The notes beneath the pieces were generated by a model that worked only from the letters and a program-made list of their open reading frames with translations, was not told the DNA's origin and did not search any database. DNA of 24,483 bases from a virus, in IMG/VR virus record IMGVR_UViG_3300042305_001809, positions 1-24,483 of that record; one strand, given 5' to 3'. Below are positions 1 through 6,814 of this stretch, in pieces. The position numbers and the translations under genes were made by a program. The number at the start of each line of letters is the position of its first letter. The stretch's first letter is position 1.

Positions 1-344
1 CTGCAGCGCTCAGCCTGCCTGCCACCCTGCTGGCCGCTGCCGGTGGCGGTGACGTGGACGATTTTCGGGCAGCTTGGCTGGGCCTACGCCGGCTGGGGCT
101 GGTGTCCGCCGAGCTGCTGCAGGAGGTTCGCGCACTGGCGATTGCCCTACACCTGCCCGATGGATTCGTCGCCGCACTGGGCGGCTCCCTGCGGCCTGCT
201 GCCGCGAGCGTGGGTCAGGAGTGGGTGGACGCTGCCGGTGATCTGTGGGTGGTGTCGCAAGCCCGTGGCGAGGGCGGGCAGTTCCTGCCGGATGATCCCG
301 CGACGCCTGAACGGGAATCGCTGATCTGGGAGAGGGTGGACTGA
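1..344 (+). CDS. Partial phage protein, C-terminal part, tail region
   Basis: The reading frame is open from the left edge of the window, so the 5' end is missing; the codons run from position 3 to the TGA at 342-344. The visible part is about 113 residues, mixed helical and rich in Ala, Leu and Gly, with no signal peptide or catalytic motif that I recognise. A GTG at 54 could be a start, but the open frame upstream of it argues for a longer protein. Its stop overlaps the ATG of the next gene (TGATG), which indicates translational coupling with the tail-type protein that follows. Its function is unknown; placement at the end of a structural module is inferred from that neighbour. A second open frame over the same bases (43-324) is a shadow. 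Confidence 0.6.
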   Translation, partial: AALSLPATLLAAAGGGDVDDFRAAWLGLRRLGLVSAELLQEVRALAIALHLPDGFVAALGGSLRPAAASVGQEWVDAAGDLWVVSQARGEGGQFLPDDPATPERESLIWERVD

Positions 345-1168
345 TGGCGATTATCTGGGTTGGAACGGGGAGGTTTAGCGCCTACATCGGCCCTGTTCAG
401 GATTACATCGACCGGGTGGTGGCTGCTGATGTAGCAGCGGGCAACACGCTGGGCCTGGAAGTGGGCGTGCGCGATGCTTACGACGTGTTCATCCGCGCCT
501 GCCTGGACACAGGTGAGCTAGGCAGCAGCGGCGGCGTACTGAGCCAGGCCAACAGCATCATCAAGGCCGCGCCGATCATGGCCGGAGCCCGCACACTGGC
601 CGGCGCGCTGGTGCCGTTGGTGGGGACGGCGCCGACGAACTTTAATTTTGTGGCGGGGGATTACAACAGGAAGACGGGGCTAGTGGGGAATGGAAGCACG
701 AAGTATTTGAACAGCAACCGCAACAACAACGCGGACCCGCAAAATAGCTTCCATATGAGCTGCCATGTCACGGTGATAGCGTCTGCGACTTCCGTCTACA
801 TGGGCGGTGGCGTGACAACGACCGAGACTGGCATTAGCAACATGGGCCGAGACGGTCCGGGCACTTTTGCGCGCAACAGAGCAAACACAGCCGGCACACG
901 TCTGTCAGCTTTGCCCGTAGGGTTTGTGGCTACTAACCGATCCAGTTCAACAAATTATACACGCCGCGCAAATGGCGCCCAAGACTCCCGCACGGAAACG
1001 AGCCAGTCGCCGTCGTCGTTTGATCTCATGGTGTTTTCCGCCACTGGCGGGGCCTTCCCTACTAACGCCCGCCTAGCCTTCTACTCCATCGGCGAATCCC
1101 TCGATCTCGCCCTACTTGACACCCGCGTGACCGCTCTGATCGACGCCATTGCGGCGGCGATCCCATGA
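344..1168 (+). CDS. Putative phage tail / receptor-binding type protein
   Basis: This 274-residue protein starts at an ATG overlapping the preceding stop, with a purine-rich stretch (gagaggg) just upstream. The N-terminal 90 residues are mostly helical. From about residue 105 onward it is rich in Asn, Thr, Ser and Gly and contains a segment around NRKTGLVGNGSTKYLNSNR. I know this type of segment from phage tail and tail-fibre proteins with a lectin-like (LamG/concanavalin A-like) beta-sandwich that binds sugars at the cell surface. The C-terminus returns to a hydrophobic helix. No enzyme motif is visible. It is the last intact gene before the terminator at 1357. Assignment to the tail is reasonable; a receptor-binding role is inference. 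Confidence 0.6.
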   Translation: MAIIWVGTGRFSAYIGPVQDYIDRVVAADVAAGNTLGLEVGVRDAYDVFIRACLDTGELGSSGGVLSQANSIIKAAPIMAGARTLAGALVPLVGTAPTNFNFVAGDYNRKTGLVGNGSTKYLNSNRNNNADPQNSFHMSCHVTVIASATSVYMGGGVTTTETGISNMGRDGPGTFARNRANTAGTRLSALPVGFVATNRSSSTNYTRRANGAQDSRTETSQSPSSFDLMVFSATGGAFPTNARLAFYSIGESLDLALLDTRVTALIDAIAAAIP

Positions 1169-1308
1169 CCACCACCAAACGCGAACAAATCCTCGCCCAA
1201 GTCGCCACCACCCTGGCGGCCACCAGCGGCGTGAGCGGGCGGGTGTATCGGAGCCGCCAAGAGGCTTTCAGCCGCAGAGCCCCCAGCCTGACGCCTAACC
1301 CCCCGTAG
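1165..1308 (+). pseudogene. 47-codon remnant resembling the start of a tail-terminator-like protein
   Basis: A short frame begins at an ATG overlapping the stop of the tail-type gene (ATGA) and ends at TAG 1306-1308. Its N-terminus (MTTTKREQILAQVATT, then SGVSGRVYRSRQEAFSRR) looks to me like the beginning of phage tail-terminator/minor tail proteins. Those are well over 100 residues long, whereas this one stops soon after the recognisable part in a Pro-rich tail. It is therefore probably the left-over 5' end of a broken gene, although a short functional peptide cannot be excluded. The terminator follows 50 bp later. The family resemblance is from memory and needs a profile search. Confidence 0.4.
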
Positions 1309-1356
1309 CGCCCCCGACTTCTCCGCCCTACAATCCCCCAACCATCCACCACCCCA

Positions 1357-1387
1357 CCGGGCGCCGCGCCAACGGGCCCGGTTTTTT
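1357..1387 (+). terminator. Rho-independent terminator closing the tail region
   Basis: CCGGGC (1357-1362) pairs perfectly with GCCCGG (1376-1381), and six T residues follow at 1382-1387. It ends rightward transcription of the tail genes just before the 3' end of the convergent endolysin gene. Confidence 0.85.
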
Positions 1388-1396
1388 GTGCCCTCC

Positions 1397-2530
1397 TCAA
1401 TAATCCCACTCAGCCGCCGGCCGCGCCCCAGCCCCAGGCACGAAATGGCCTCCATTTCTCGTATCCAGATGCACGAATCCCCGAGAACGTCCATCACCCA
1501 GGCCACCTGTCCACCTCACGCGCACCCACTGGTAGAACCGATTCAGATCCCCCTTGCTGGGGTAGATGTCAAACGCCTCCCCGCTCACGTGACGTGACCC
1601 AGGCACCCCACCGACCTGCTGATTGATCGGCTCCGGTCTATAAAAACTGGTCACCTCCAGGGACTGGCCCCAGGCGTCCCTGATCTTCTGAAACTCCCGC
1701 ACCGTCGCCAGGATCCGACGCTCCACACTCGACCCCGAGGCCGGCGCCCTCCGCTTGTCCCATTGCAGTACCTCGCCCACGGTCAAGTTCTTCGTCACCG
1801 GACACGTGAAATCTGCCCAGTTGACCGTCGTCGGCACCCCGCCCTCGGGGGGATTGGCCACTGGCAACACCCGCTCCCAATGGGGGCCCCAGATGAACCA
1901 GTTGCCAGCTCCGTGCCCAAGCTTCACCCAGTCATGAGCGTCCGCTGCCAGCTCCTTGAGCAGCAGCACCTCGTAGATCCGGCCCGGCGCCACCTGGACC
2001 GTCTCCTTCTCCCCGAGCTCGGTGACCTGCTTGGGTTCCTTCTTCAACGCTGTGGCCTGCTTGGCCTTGAGACGGAACAGCACAGGCTGGGAATCCTTCT
2101 CAGTCTTTTGAGTCCCGCCTGCATGGGCCTGCATGAGCTCGATCAGCTTGTTCGCGTAGTTGGGGTTGGTGGCGTAGCCCTCCTTCTGCAGCTGCCGAGC
2201 CGCCCCTTCTCGCGTGCTGTTTCTATTGACGCCTTTGTAGTCTTTCCAATCTTTGTACCATCTAGTGACTAGATAATTAACGCACTCCTCTATCCCTTCA
2301 AACTGCAAGAACTGATCTGCAACCTCGACTTCCTTCCCGTTTTCAAACTCTGTAGTGTCTAACAACTGCCCTGGACCTTTCAGTCCAAAGAAATTGTTCC
2401 CGGGAGCCTGCTTTCCCCAGCCACTCTCCAGGGCCCACTGAGCTGCCACGAGCTCGGGGTACTTGGCGCCTGCTTTTTCAGCCAGGCGCTCCACGCCCTC
2501 CCAGCTGTTGTGATTCGTGCTGCGAGCCAT
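1397..2530 (-). CDS. Two-domain endolysin: GH73-type glucosaminidase plus M15 peptidase
   Basis: This 377-residue peptidoglycan hydrolase should lyse the host at the end of infection. Residues 20-140 match the FlgJ/GH73 lysozyme-subfamily-2 fold: ALESGWG with the likely catalytic Glu35, then NNFFGLKG at 45-52. Residues 150-225 form an SH3-like linker or wall-binding region. Residues 290-360 match zinc peptidases of the M15 type: SFYRPEPINQQVGG, then SRHVSGEAFD with His314 and Asp321 as zinc ligands, and HLD with His354. It would thus cut both a glycan bond and a peptide crosslink. There is no signal peptide, so export would need a holin; none is obvious beside it. It lies alone on the minus strand, convergent with the tail genes, with its start 104 bp from attP. 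Confidence 0.88.
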   Translation of the reverse strand: MARSTNHNSWEGVERLAEKAGAKYPELVAAQWALESGWGKQAPGNNFFGLKGPGQLLDTTEFENGKEVEVADQFLQFEGIEECVNYLVTRWYKDWKDYKGVNRNSTREGAARQLQKEGYATNPNYANKLIELMQAHAGGTQKTEKDSQPVLFRLKAKQATALKKEPKQVTELGEKETVQVAPGRIYEVLLLKELAADAHDWVKLGHGAGNWFIWGPHWERVLPVANPPEGGVPTTVNWADFTCPVTKNLTVGEVLQWDKRRAPASGSSVERRILATVREFQKIRDAWGQSLEVTSFYRPEPINQQVGGVPGSRHVSGEAFDIYPSKGDLNRFYQWVRVRWTGGLGDGRSRGFVHLDTRNGGHFVPGAGARPAAEWDY

Positions 2531-2634
2531 GACGAAAGGGCTACTTCACAAGCTACCTAGGCCAGGAGTAGTCCAACAATTTGGCAGCAAAGCTCAGAAG
2601 CCAGCTACGTCAACCGATCTCAGCAAGTACCAAA

Positions 2635-2680
2635 CACTTTGGGGTAGTGGGGGTCGTGGGTTCAAATCCCGCCGCTCCGA
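2635..2680 (+). other. Candidate attP core: 3' half of a tRNA-Pro(GGG) gene
   Basis: The sequence folds as the 3' half of a tRNA. The anticodon arm is CACT - TTGGGGT - AGTG (2635-2649) with anticodon GGG (2641-2643). The T arm is GTGGG - TTCAAAT - CCCGC (2656-2672), the acceptor strand is CGCTCCG and the discriminator base is A2680. The matching 5' acceptor strand CGGAGCG and a D arm are absent upstream, so this is not a complete tRNA gene. Pairing fails exactly at the outer base of the anticodon stem (A2634 with G2650), which suggests that identity to the host gene begins near 2635. An integrase gene lies 132 bp to the right and phage genes lie on both sides, as expected for attP of a phage inserting into tRNA-Pro. 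Confidence 0.75.
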
Positions 2681-2709
2681 TGCCAACCACCGACTCAAAC
2701 CCCAGTCAC

Positions 2710-2739
2710 AAAGCCGCTTCTAGCTGAGGAGCGGCTTTT
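2710..2739 (+). terminator. Rho-independent terminator between attP and integrase
   Basis: AAAGCCGCT (2710-2718) pairs with AGCGGCTTT (2730-2738) over 9 bp, and a T-rich tract follows (CTTTTCTGTTT). After integration this element would sit 30 bp downstream of the rebuilt tRNA-Pro gene and could serve as its new terminator. It would also isolate integrase from transcription entering from the left. Confidence 0.75.
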
Positions 2740-2753
2740 CTGTTTCGAGCCGG

Positions 2754-2767
2754 CTAGGTCGACCTAG
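2754..2767. promoter_or_regulatory. 14-bp perfect palindrome upstream of integrase
   Basis: CTAGGTCGACCTAG is perfectly self-complementary. It lies between the terminator and the integrase start, a usual place for a repressor operator or an integrase/excisionase arm site. TAGTCCA occurs on both sides (2571-2577 and 2788-2794) and could be an arm-type repeat. The function is inferred from position only. Confidence 0.4.
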
Positions 2768-2811
2768 GCCCACCTGGAGGGCAAAATTAGTCCAGGTTTT
2801 AGGCCACGGAC

Positions 2812-3870
2812 TTGTCGGTGGACACCGCGCTCGGGGAGATGAACGCCCGCCTGAAGGCCGGCCACCACCGCTGCTGCGTGGAGCGCAGAGGCGCCTCCCT
2901 GCACCTCCGCGCCACCCTCCCCGAGCGCGACAACCCAGCCCGCCGCCGCCAGCAGCGCATCTCCCTTGGACTACCTGCGGACTACTCCGCCCTCCCCGAG
3001 TCCGAGCGCCGCGCCATCGAGCTGAGCCACCAGCTCCGCACCGGCACCTTCACCTGGGCGGCCTGGGACCAGCCAGCCAGCGCCGGCACCCTCACCGTCG
3101 ACGACTTCTGCGCCGCTGCCCGCCGCCTCCACGCCAGCAAGTACCGCACCTCCCCCGAGCGCGGTCAACAGGCGTGGACCAAGAAGTGGGCCCCCGCCCT
3201 GGGCAAGCTCCCGCCCTCAGGGGCGATCACCTCTGCCACCTTGGTCCGGGTCCTCAACCGCATGCCCCCCGGCACTGCCGGCCGCCGAGACCAGGGCAAC
3301 CTCCTGGCCCAGGTGGCCAAGGCCGTCGGCCTGGATCCCGAGCCCGTGCAGGCCGCTGCCCGTGGCTACGGTGCCGCCGCCCTCCGCCCCCGGGACATCC
3401 CCAGCGACACCGCAATCGAGGCGGCCTGGGACTCGCTCCGCCAACCCCACTGGCGCTGGACCTGGGGCATGTGCAGCGCCTTCGGCCTCCGCCCCCACGA
3501 GGTCGTCGAGCTGGAGTGGCTCCCCGAGGACTGGATCCGGGTGGCAGACGCCACCAAGACCGGCAGCCGCCAGGTCACGGCCTGCCCGAGCACCTGGATC
3601 GAGCGCTTCGAGCTGCGCACCCTTCCCCGGCCGACCCAATCGGCCCACACCCTGGCCAAGGTCTTCGGCGATGCCCTGGAGCGGGCCCAGATCACGATCA
3701 AGCCATACAGCCTGAGGCACGCCTATGCCCTGCGACTGATGGACAACGGCGTACCCCCCGAGCTCGGTGCAAGACTCATGGGACACAGCCTGCAGACCCA
3801 CGAGGCCACCTACAAGCGCTGGATGGAGGAGCACCGCATCACCCGGTCCATGGCTGCATTCAACCTGTAG
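2812..3870 (+). CDS. int: Phage tyrosine-recombinase integrase
   Basis: This 352-residue site-specific recombinase joins attP to the host tRNA gene. The N-terminal 100 residues contain a basic AP2-like arm-binding segment, followed by a SAM-like core-binding domain (about 95-180) and the catalytic domain (about 195-345). The catalytic residues are all placed: Arg227 (FGLRPHE), Lys249, Arg302 (SLRHAYA), His325 (MGHS) and nucleophile Tyr334 (TYKRW). One departure is Tyr299 where the usual H-x-x-R box has His. The frame opens at TTG 2812; an ATG at 2839 would remove nine residues, and there is no clear Shine-Dalgarno sequence for either. It lies next to attP and upstream of the excisionase-like gene, the usual integration module. 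Confidence 0.92.
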   Translation: MSVDTALGEMNARLKAGHHRCCVERRGASLHLRATLPERDNPARRRQQRISLGLPADYSALPESERRAIELSHQLRTGTFTWAAWDQPASAGTLTVDDFCAAARRLHASKYRTSPERGQQAWTKKWAPALGKLPPSGAITSATLVRVLNRMPPGTAGRRDQGNLLAQVAKAVGLDPEPVQAAARGYGAAALRPRDIPSDTAIEAAWDSLRQPHWRWTWGMCSAFGLRPHEVVELEWLPEDWIRVADATKTGSRQVTACPSTWIERFELRTLPRPTQSAHTLAKVFGDALERAQITIKPYSLRHAYALRLMDNGVPPELGARLMGHSLQTHEATYKRWMEEHRITRSMAAFNL

Positions 3871-3878
3871 AGGATGCA

Positions 3879-3899
3879 CTAGGATCTATCCAGATCTAG
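3879..3899. promoter_or_regulatory. Imperfect inverted repeat between int and the excisionase-like gene
   Basis: CTAGGATCT (3879-3887) and AGATCTAG (3892-3899) are nearly complementary around a four-base spacer. The element fills the short gap before the TTG start at 3907 and could be an operator or a binding site for the small DNA-binding protein encoded next. Confidence 0.3.
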
Positions 3900-3906
3900 T
3901 TAGACC

Positions 3907-4185
3907 TTGGAAGACGTCCTGAACCGCATCGACGACCTGGAGCGCAAGCTTGATCGCGTCCTCTACGCCTTGAAGACACCCTCCACGAGTGACTGGGTGG
4001 ACTCCAAGGAGTTCTGCCGCCTGGTGGGCCTGGCCGACACCAAAGCCCTCGTCTACCAGATGTCCAAAGGTGTCATCCATGGCGATGCCGTCCGCAACAT
4101 CGGCACAGCCAAGCGCCCTCGGTATCGCTTCCACCGCAAACGGGCTGTTGACCAGTTCCTGAATCGGTCAGGAGTCAGCGGTTGA
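3907..4185 (+). CDS. Small DNA-binding protein, likely excisionase / recombination directionality factor
   Basis: This is a 92-residue protein. Residues 1-25 are a heptad-like helix (short coiled coil). Residues 30-88 form a basic helix-turn-helix or winged-helix segment of the MerR/excisionase kind (SKEFCRLVGL, then VYQMSKGVIHGDAV and RPRYRFHRKRAVDQFL). Size, fold and position directly after integrase are typical of Xis proteins, which bend attachment-site DNA and favour excision. The start is a TTG at 3907 with no visible Shine-Dalgarno sequence; no ATG is available early in the frame. The last 11 bases overlap the convergent small gene on the other strand. It could instead be a lysogeny regulator. 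Confidence 0.6.
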   Translation: MEDVLNRIDDLERKLDRVLYALKTPSTSDWVDSKEFCRLVGLADTKALVYQMSKGVIHGDAVRNIGTAKRPRYRFHRKRAVDQFLNRSGVSG

Positions 4186-4393
4186 TGCCCCGCCAGTAGC
4201 GAGCCTCCGCCTGGTCCCGCCACCGGCCGGCCTGGGCAGCCCGGCTACTCCCCCGAGAGCGTTGCTTGCTCTGCTGCCATTCCGCAAAGAACTCGGCGTC
4301 CTCAACCAGGCGCTGCAGCAGCCCGTTTGGGAGCCGCTGCGCGACCTGATTGAGACGCCGAATGAAGTGGAGCCGGGCCTCTGCCTGGTTCAA
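4175..4393 (-). CDS. Small basic protein coupled to the cyAbrB-like regulator, function unknown
   Basis: This 72-residue protein is helical in its first 40 residues (LHFIRRLNQVAQRLPNGLL, then EDAEFFAEWQQ) with a basic, Arg/Gln/Ser-rich tail. It starts at a TTG that overlaps the stop of the upstream regulator gene by 4 bp, so it is probably translated by coupling as the last gene of the leftward replication operon. Its 3' end overlaps the convergent excisionase-like gene by 11 bp. Small proteins with a similar EDAEFFAEW segment occur in cyanobacteria as far as I recall, but I know no function. A role as partner of the AbrB-type protein is speculation. Confidence 0.5.
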   Translation of the reverse strand: MNQAEARLHFIRRLNQVAQRLPNGLLQRLVEDAEFFAEWQQSKQRSRGSSRAAQAGRWRDQAEARYWRGINR

Positions 4394-4767
4394 GCCTTCG
4401 TCAGCGATGGCAGCTTGGGCGGGCAGGCAGGAGCCGGCTTGGGCACCAGCTTGATGCAGTCGTCCTCGAGGACGATGTCCAGCTCATTGCCCGGCTCCAG
4501 GCCGAACTTCTCGCTGTAGATCCGCCCCACGAGGACGACACCGCTCTTGTGAACCGTGGTCGTGTACTGGGCGGTCTTGCCCGGTGCCCGGCCCACCCGC
4601 ACATTGACGCCCTTGGCTTTGAGCAGAGCCTGGTTGAAGCGGCCGACCAAAACCTGCTTTTTGTCGGTCTTGGTGATCCGGGTATAACCAGCAGCTTGAG
4701 CCAGCTGGTTCTGATTGAGCTCTTCGTGCTCCGCGACAAAGTCGAGAAGCTCTTGACCGGTAAGCAT
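4390..4767 (-). CDS. cyAbrB-like transcriptional regulator
   Basis: This 125-residue protein resembles cyanobacterial AbrB (cyAbrB) regulators. The N-terminal 70 residues (MLTGQELLDFVAEHEELNQ, then QLAQAAGYTR and KGVNVRVGRAPGKTAQY) are the cyAbrB-type helical part. Residues 72-108 (SGVVLVGRIYSEKFGLEPG, then ELDIVLEDDCIKLV) are the swapped-hairpin DNA-binding domain, placed C-terminally as in cyanobacteria. In hosts such proteins control carbon, nitrogen and other global genes. In a phage it may act as a lysogeny or early-gene regulator or imitate the host protein. The 57-bp gap upstream holds an inverted repeat, ACGCC (4781-4785) with GGCGT (4798-4802), a possible operator. It follows the polymerase gene on the same strand. 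Confidence 0.75.
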   Translation of the reverse strand: MLTGQELLDFVAEHEELNQNQLAQAAGYTRITKTDKKQVLVGRFNQALLKAKGVNVRVGRAPGKTAQYTTTVHKSGVVLVGRIYSEKFGLEPGNELDIVLEDDCIKLVPKPAPACPPKLPSLTKA

Positions 4768-4824
4768 TGGAGTGAAGTAAACGCCTATCCAGTCTAGGGC
4801 GTAATTGCTCTTGTCCCGTGCTGG

Positions 4825-6774
4825 TTACTTGGCGTCAGCCCAAGTCTCACCAGATGATGCTTCGGCAACAATGGGAACATCGCTGCAGATGCTGTTCCCT
4901 GCATCTTCCATGGCACAAGACAGTCGTTTCTGCCATAGATCGACATGATCAGCTCGAACTTCCATCACGATCTCATCGTGAACCATCGAAATCAGACGAG
5001 CTTCGTCCTCGGGGGTTCTTTCAAGCTGCTGCCATAGCAACGCAATCGCCGTTTTAGCAATATCCCCGGCTGTCCCCTGCACCTGGGTGTTGATCCGCGT
5101 CGTGTACTTGTCGTTGAACCCCGTCAGGATGCGCCGCCGGCCAATGCGAGTGGTCACCGCTTTTGTTGTCTTGTTGCCCTCTTTATCTTGCCACTTTTTA
5201 AGCGTAGGATAAGCTTCACGAAACCCAGTCACAAGCTCCTTAGCTTCAGCGAAGGAAAGATCTACACCGTATTGTGCGACAGCTTGTTTTTGCAATGTCG
5301 CTGCACCAGCTCCATATAAAAGTCCGAAGTTTGAGATCTTCGCAGAAGTCCGCTCTTCTTTCGTCACATCTTCAAACTGTTTACCCGTAATCAAAGCGGC
5401 GGTCTCGGTGTGCAGATCTCGTCCCGCTCGGTAAGCCTCGATCATCCGCTCCTCCCCCGAGAGCTGGGCCGCCACCCGGAGCTCCACCTGGCTGAAGTCA
5501 GCCACCACCAGCCGGTAGCCCTCTGCCGCCCGGAACAGGCGCCGGAACTCCCCCGAGCGCGGAATCTGCTGCAGGTTGGGAGACGCAGCACTGAGCCGCC
5601 CAGTGTCTGTCCCCATCTGGCGGTAGCTCCCGTGGATCCGGCCATCCGGCCCGATCGAGTTGAGCAGCTTCTCCACATGGGAGATCAACGTCATCTGCTT
5701 GTTCCAGGCCAGGTACTCAGCCACCAGAGGGAACTCCCCCTTGATGAACGCCAGCAGGTTCTGATCCATCGACGGCTTCCCCTTGTCATTGGGCCGTAGA
5801 ATCACGCCGGCCTGCTGCAAGCGCAGCGCCATCTGCTGATCCGACCTCGGGTTGAAGCCGGCGTACACCTTGGTGCCCAGGCGGATTGAGCCACTGTCTC
5901 TGGCGTTGGTGTTGAAGCTGCCGTCTTCGTTGCGGGGCAGCCAGGTGCTTGAATCCTCCGGGTTCTTCAGCCGAATCGCCTCATCCAGGTGCTCGAGCAT
6001 GGCCCGCATCTTGACCTGAGCCTCCTGCTCGAGCTTCTGAAGCAGCTGCGCAGCGCCGGCTGCATCAAACCCGAAGCCGTGCCACTGCATCAGAGCGATC
6101 GGCTTGAGGCAGCTCATCTCTAGCTCGAAGATCTGCGTCATGGGCTCGCCCTGGACCTCTGTTGACGCCAACCCCTGCCGCAGCTGCTCCGCGAGGCGCG
6201 GCAACACAATCGCGTCCCGCGCCGCGTACTCCAGCTGCTCCGCGCTGAGCTCACCACTCCAATCAGCCTTCTGCAGCTCCTTGGGCAGCTCCACCGACAA
6301 CTGCCGCTTGGTGATGCTCCCGAGGTCGTTCTTGTTGCCGGTCCCGTTGTTGATCAGCTTCGCCGCAACCATCGTGTCGAACAGCAAGCCCCCGAGATCG
6401 ACCCCCTCCCCCCGCAGGAAGCCCAGGTCAAACGCGGCGTTCTGCAGCACCTTCGGACGCGGCCCCTCCAAGAGCGCCCGGAGCTCCTTCAGCCCCGGCC
6501 ACTCCTCCCAGTCCACCAGCCGCTCGCCCGGCCGCCGCCACCCGTCCAGATCAACCAGCAGGGCCGACGTCGCAGACGCGACCTGGATGAGTCGCACCTG
6601 ATCAGCCCTCGGGTCCAGACCTGTGGTCTCGGTGTCCACCCCGAGGGCGCCCCCCTCTTCCACCAGGCTCTCCAGCTTCTGCAGCAGCGCGTGAGCATCC
6701 TTCGGACCCCTTGCTATTAAAAAGTCAGGAGAATCCAACACTTTGCGATGCTCACTCGGGGAAAAAACAGGCAT
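4825..6774 (-). CDS. Family A DNA polymerase with 3'-5' exonuclease
   Basis: This 649-residue replicative polymerase of the Pol I/T7 type lacks the 5' nuclease domain. The exonuclease occupies about residues 25-205: Exo I VDTETTG (Asp47, Glu49), Exo II NAAFDLGF (Asp116) and Exo III YAARD (Asp187). The polymerase domain has GRLSAASPNLQQIP (392-405), motif A VADFSQVELR (Asp426), motif B RTSAKISNFGLLYG (Arg475, Lys479, Phe483, Tyr487) and motif C MVHDEIVMEV (His599, Asp600, Glu601). Phe483 corresponds to E. coli Phe762. All catalytic residues are present, so proofreading and synthesis should both work. It lies 40 bp downstream of the helicase gene on the same strand, within the replication operon. 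Confidence 0.95.
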   Translation of the reverse strand: MPVFSPSEHRKVLDSPDFLIARGPKDAHALLQKLESLVEEGGALGVDTETTGLDPRADQVRLIQVASATSALLVDLDGWRRPGERLVDWEEWPGLKELRALLEGPRPKVLQNAAFDLGFLRGEGVDLGGLLFDTMVAAKLINNGTGNKNDLGSITKRQLSVELPKELQKADWSGELSAEQLEYAARDAIVLPRLAEQLRQGLASTEVQGEPMTQIFELEMSCLKPIALMQWHGFGFDAAGAAQLLQKLEQEAQVKMRAMLEHLDEAIRLKNPEDSSTWLPRNEDGSFNTNARDSGSIRLGTKVYAGFNPRSDQQMALRLQQAGVILRPNDKGKPSMDQNLLAFIKGEFPLVAEYLAWNKQMTLISHVEKLLNSIGPDGRIHGSYRQMGTDTGRLSAASPNLQQIPRSGEFRRLFRAAEGYRLVVADFSQVELRVAAQLSGEERMIEAYRAGRDLHTETAALITGKQFEDVTKEERTSAKISNFGLLYGAGAATLQKQAVAQYGVDLSFAEAKELVTGFREAYPTLKKWQDKEGNKTTKAVTTRIGRRRILTGFNDKYTTRINTQVQGTAGDIAKTAIALLWQQLERTPEDEARLISMVHDEIVMEVRADHVDLWQKRLSCAMEDAGNSICSDVPIVAEASSGETWADAK

Positions 6775-6814
6775 TCTGGAAAGGTGATGAATCGCTAATG
6801 GACAAGTTCAGAAG

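Noticed and set aside
2600-2680. Complete functional tRNA-Pro gene
   Set aside because: The 5' acceptor strand and D arm are absent upstream, and the outer anticodon-stem pair fails.
2517-2723. Open frame across the attP region
   Set aside because: It consists of the tRNA half and flanking control sequence and starts within the endolysin 5' end on the other strand.
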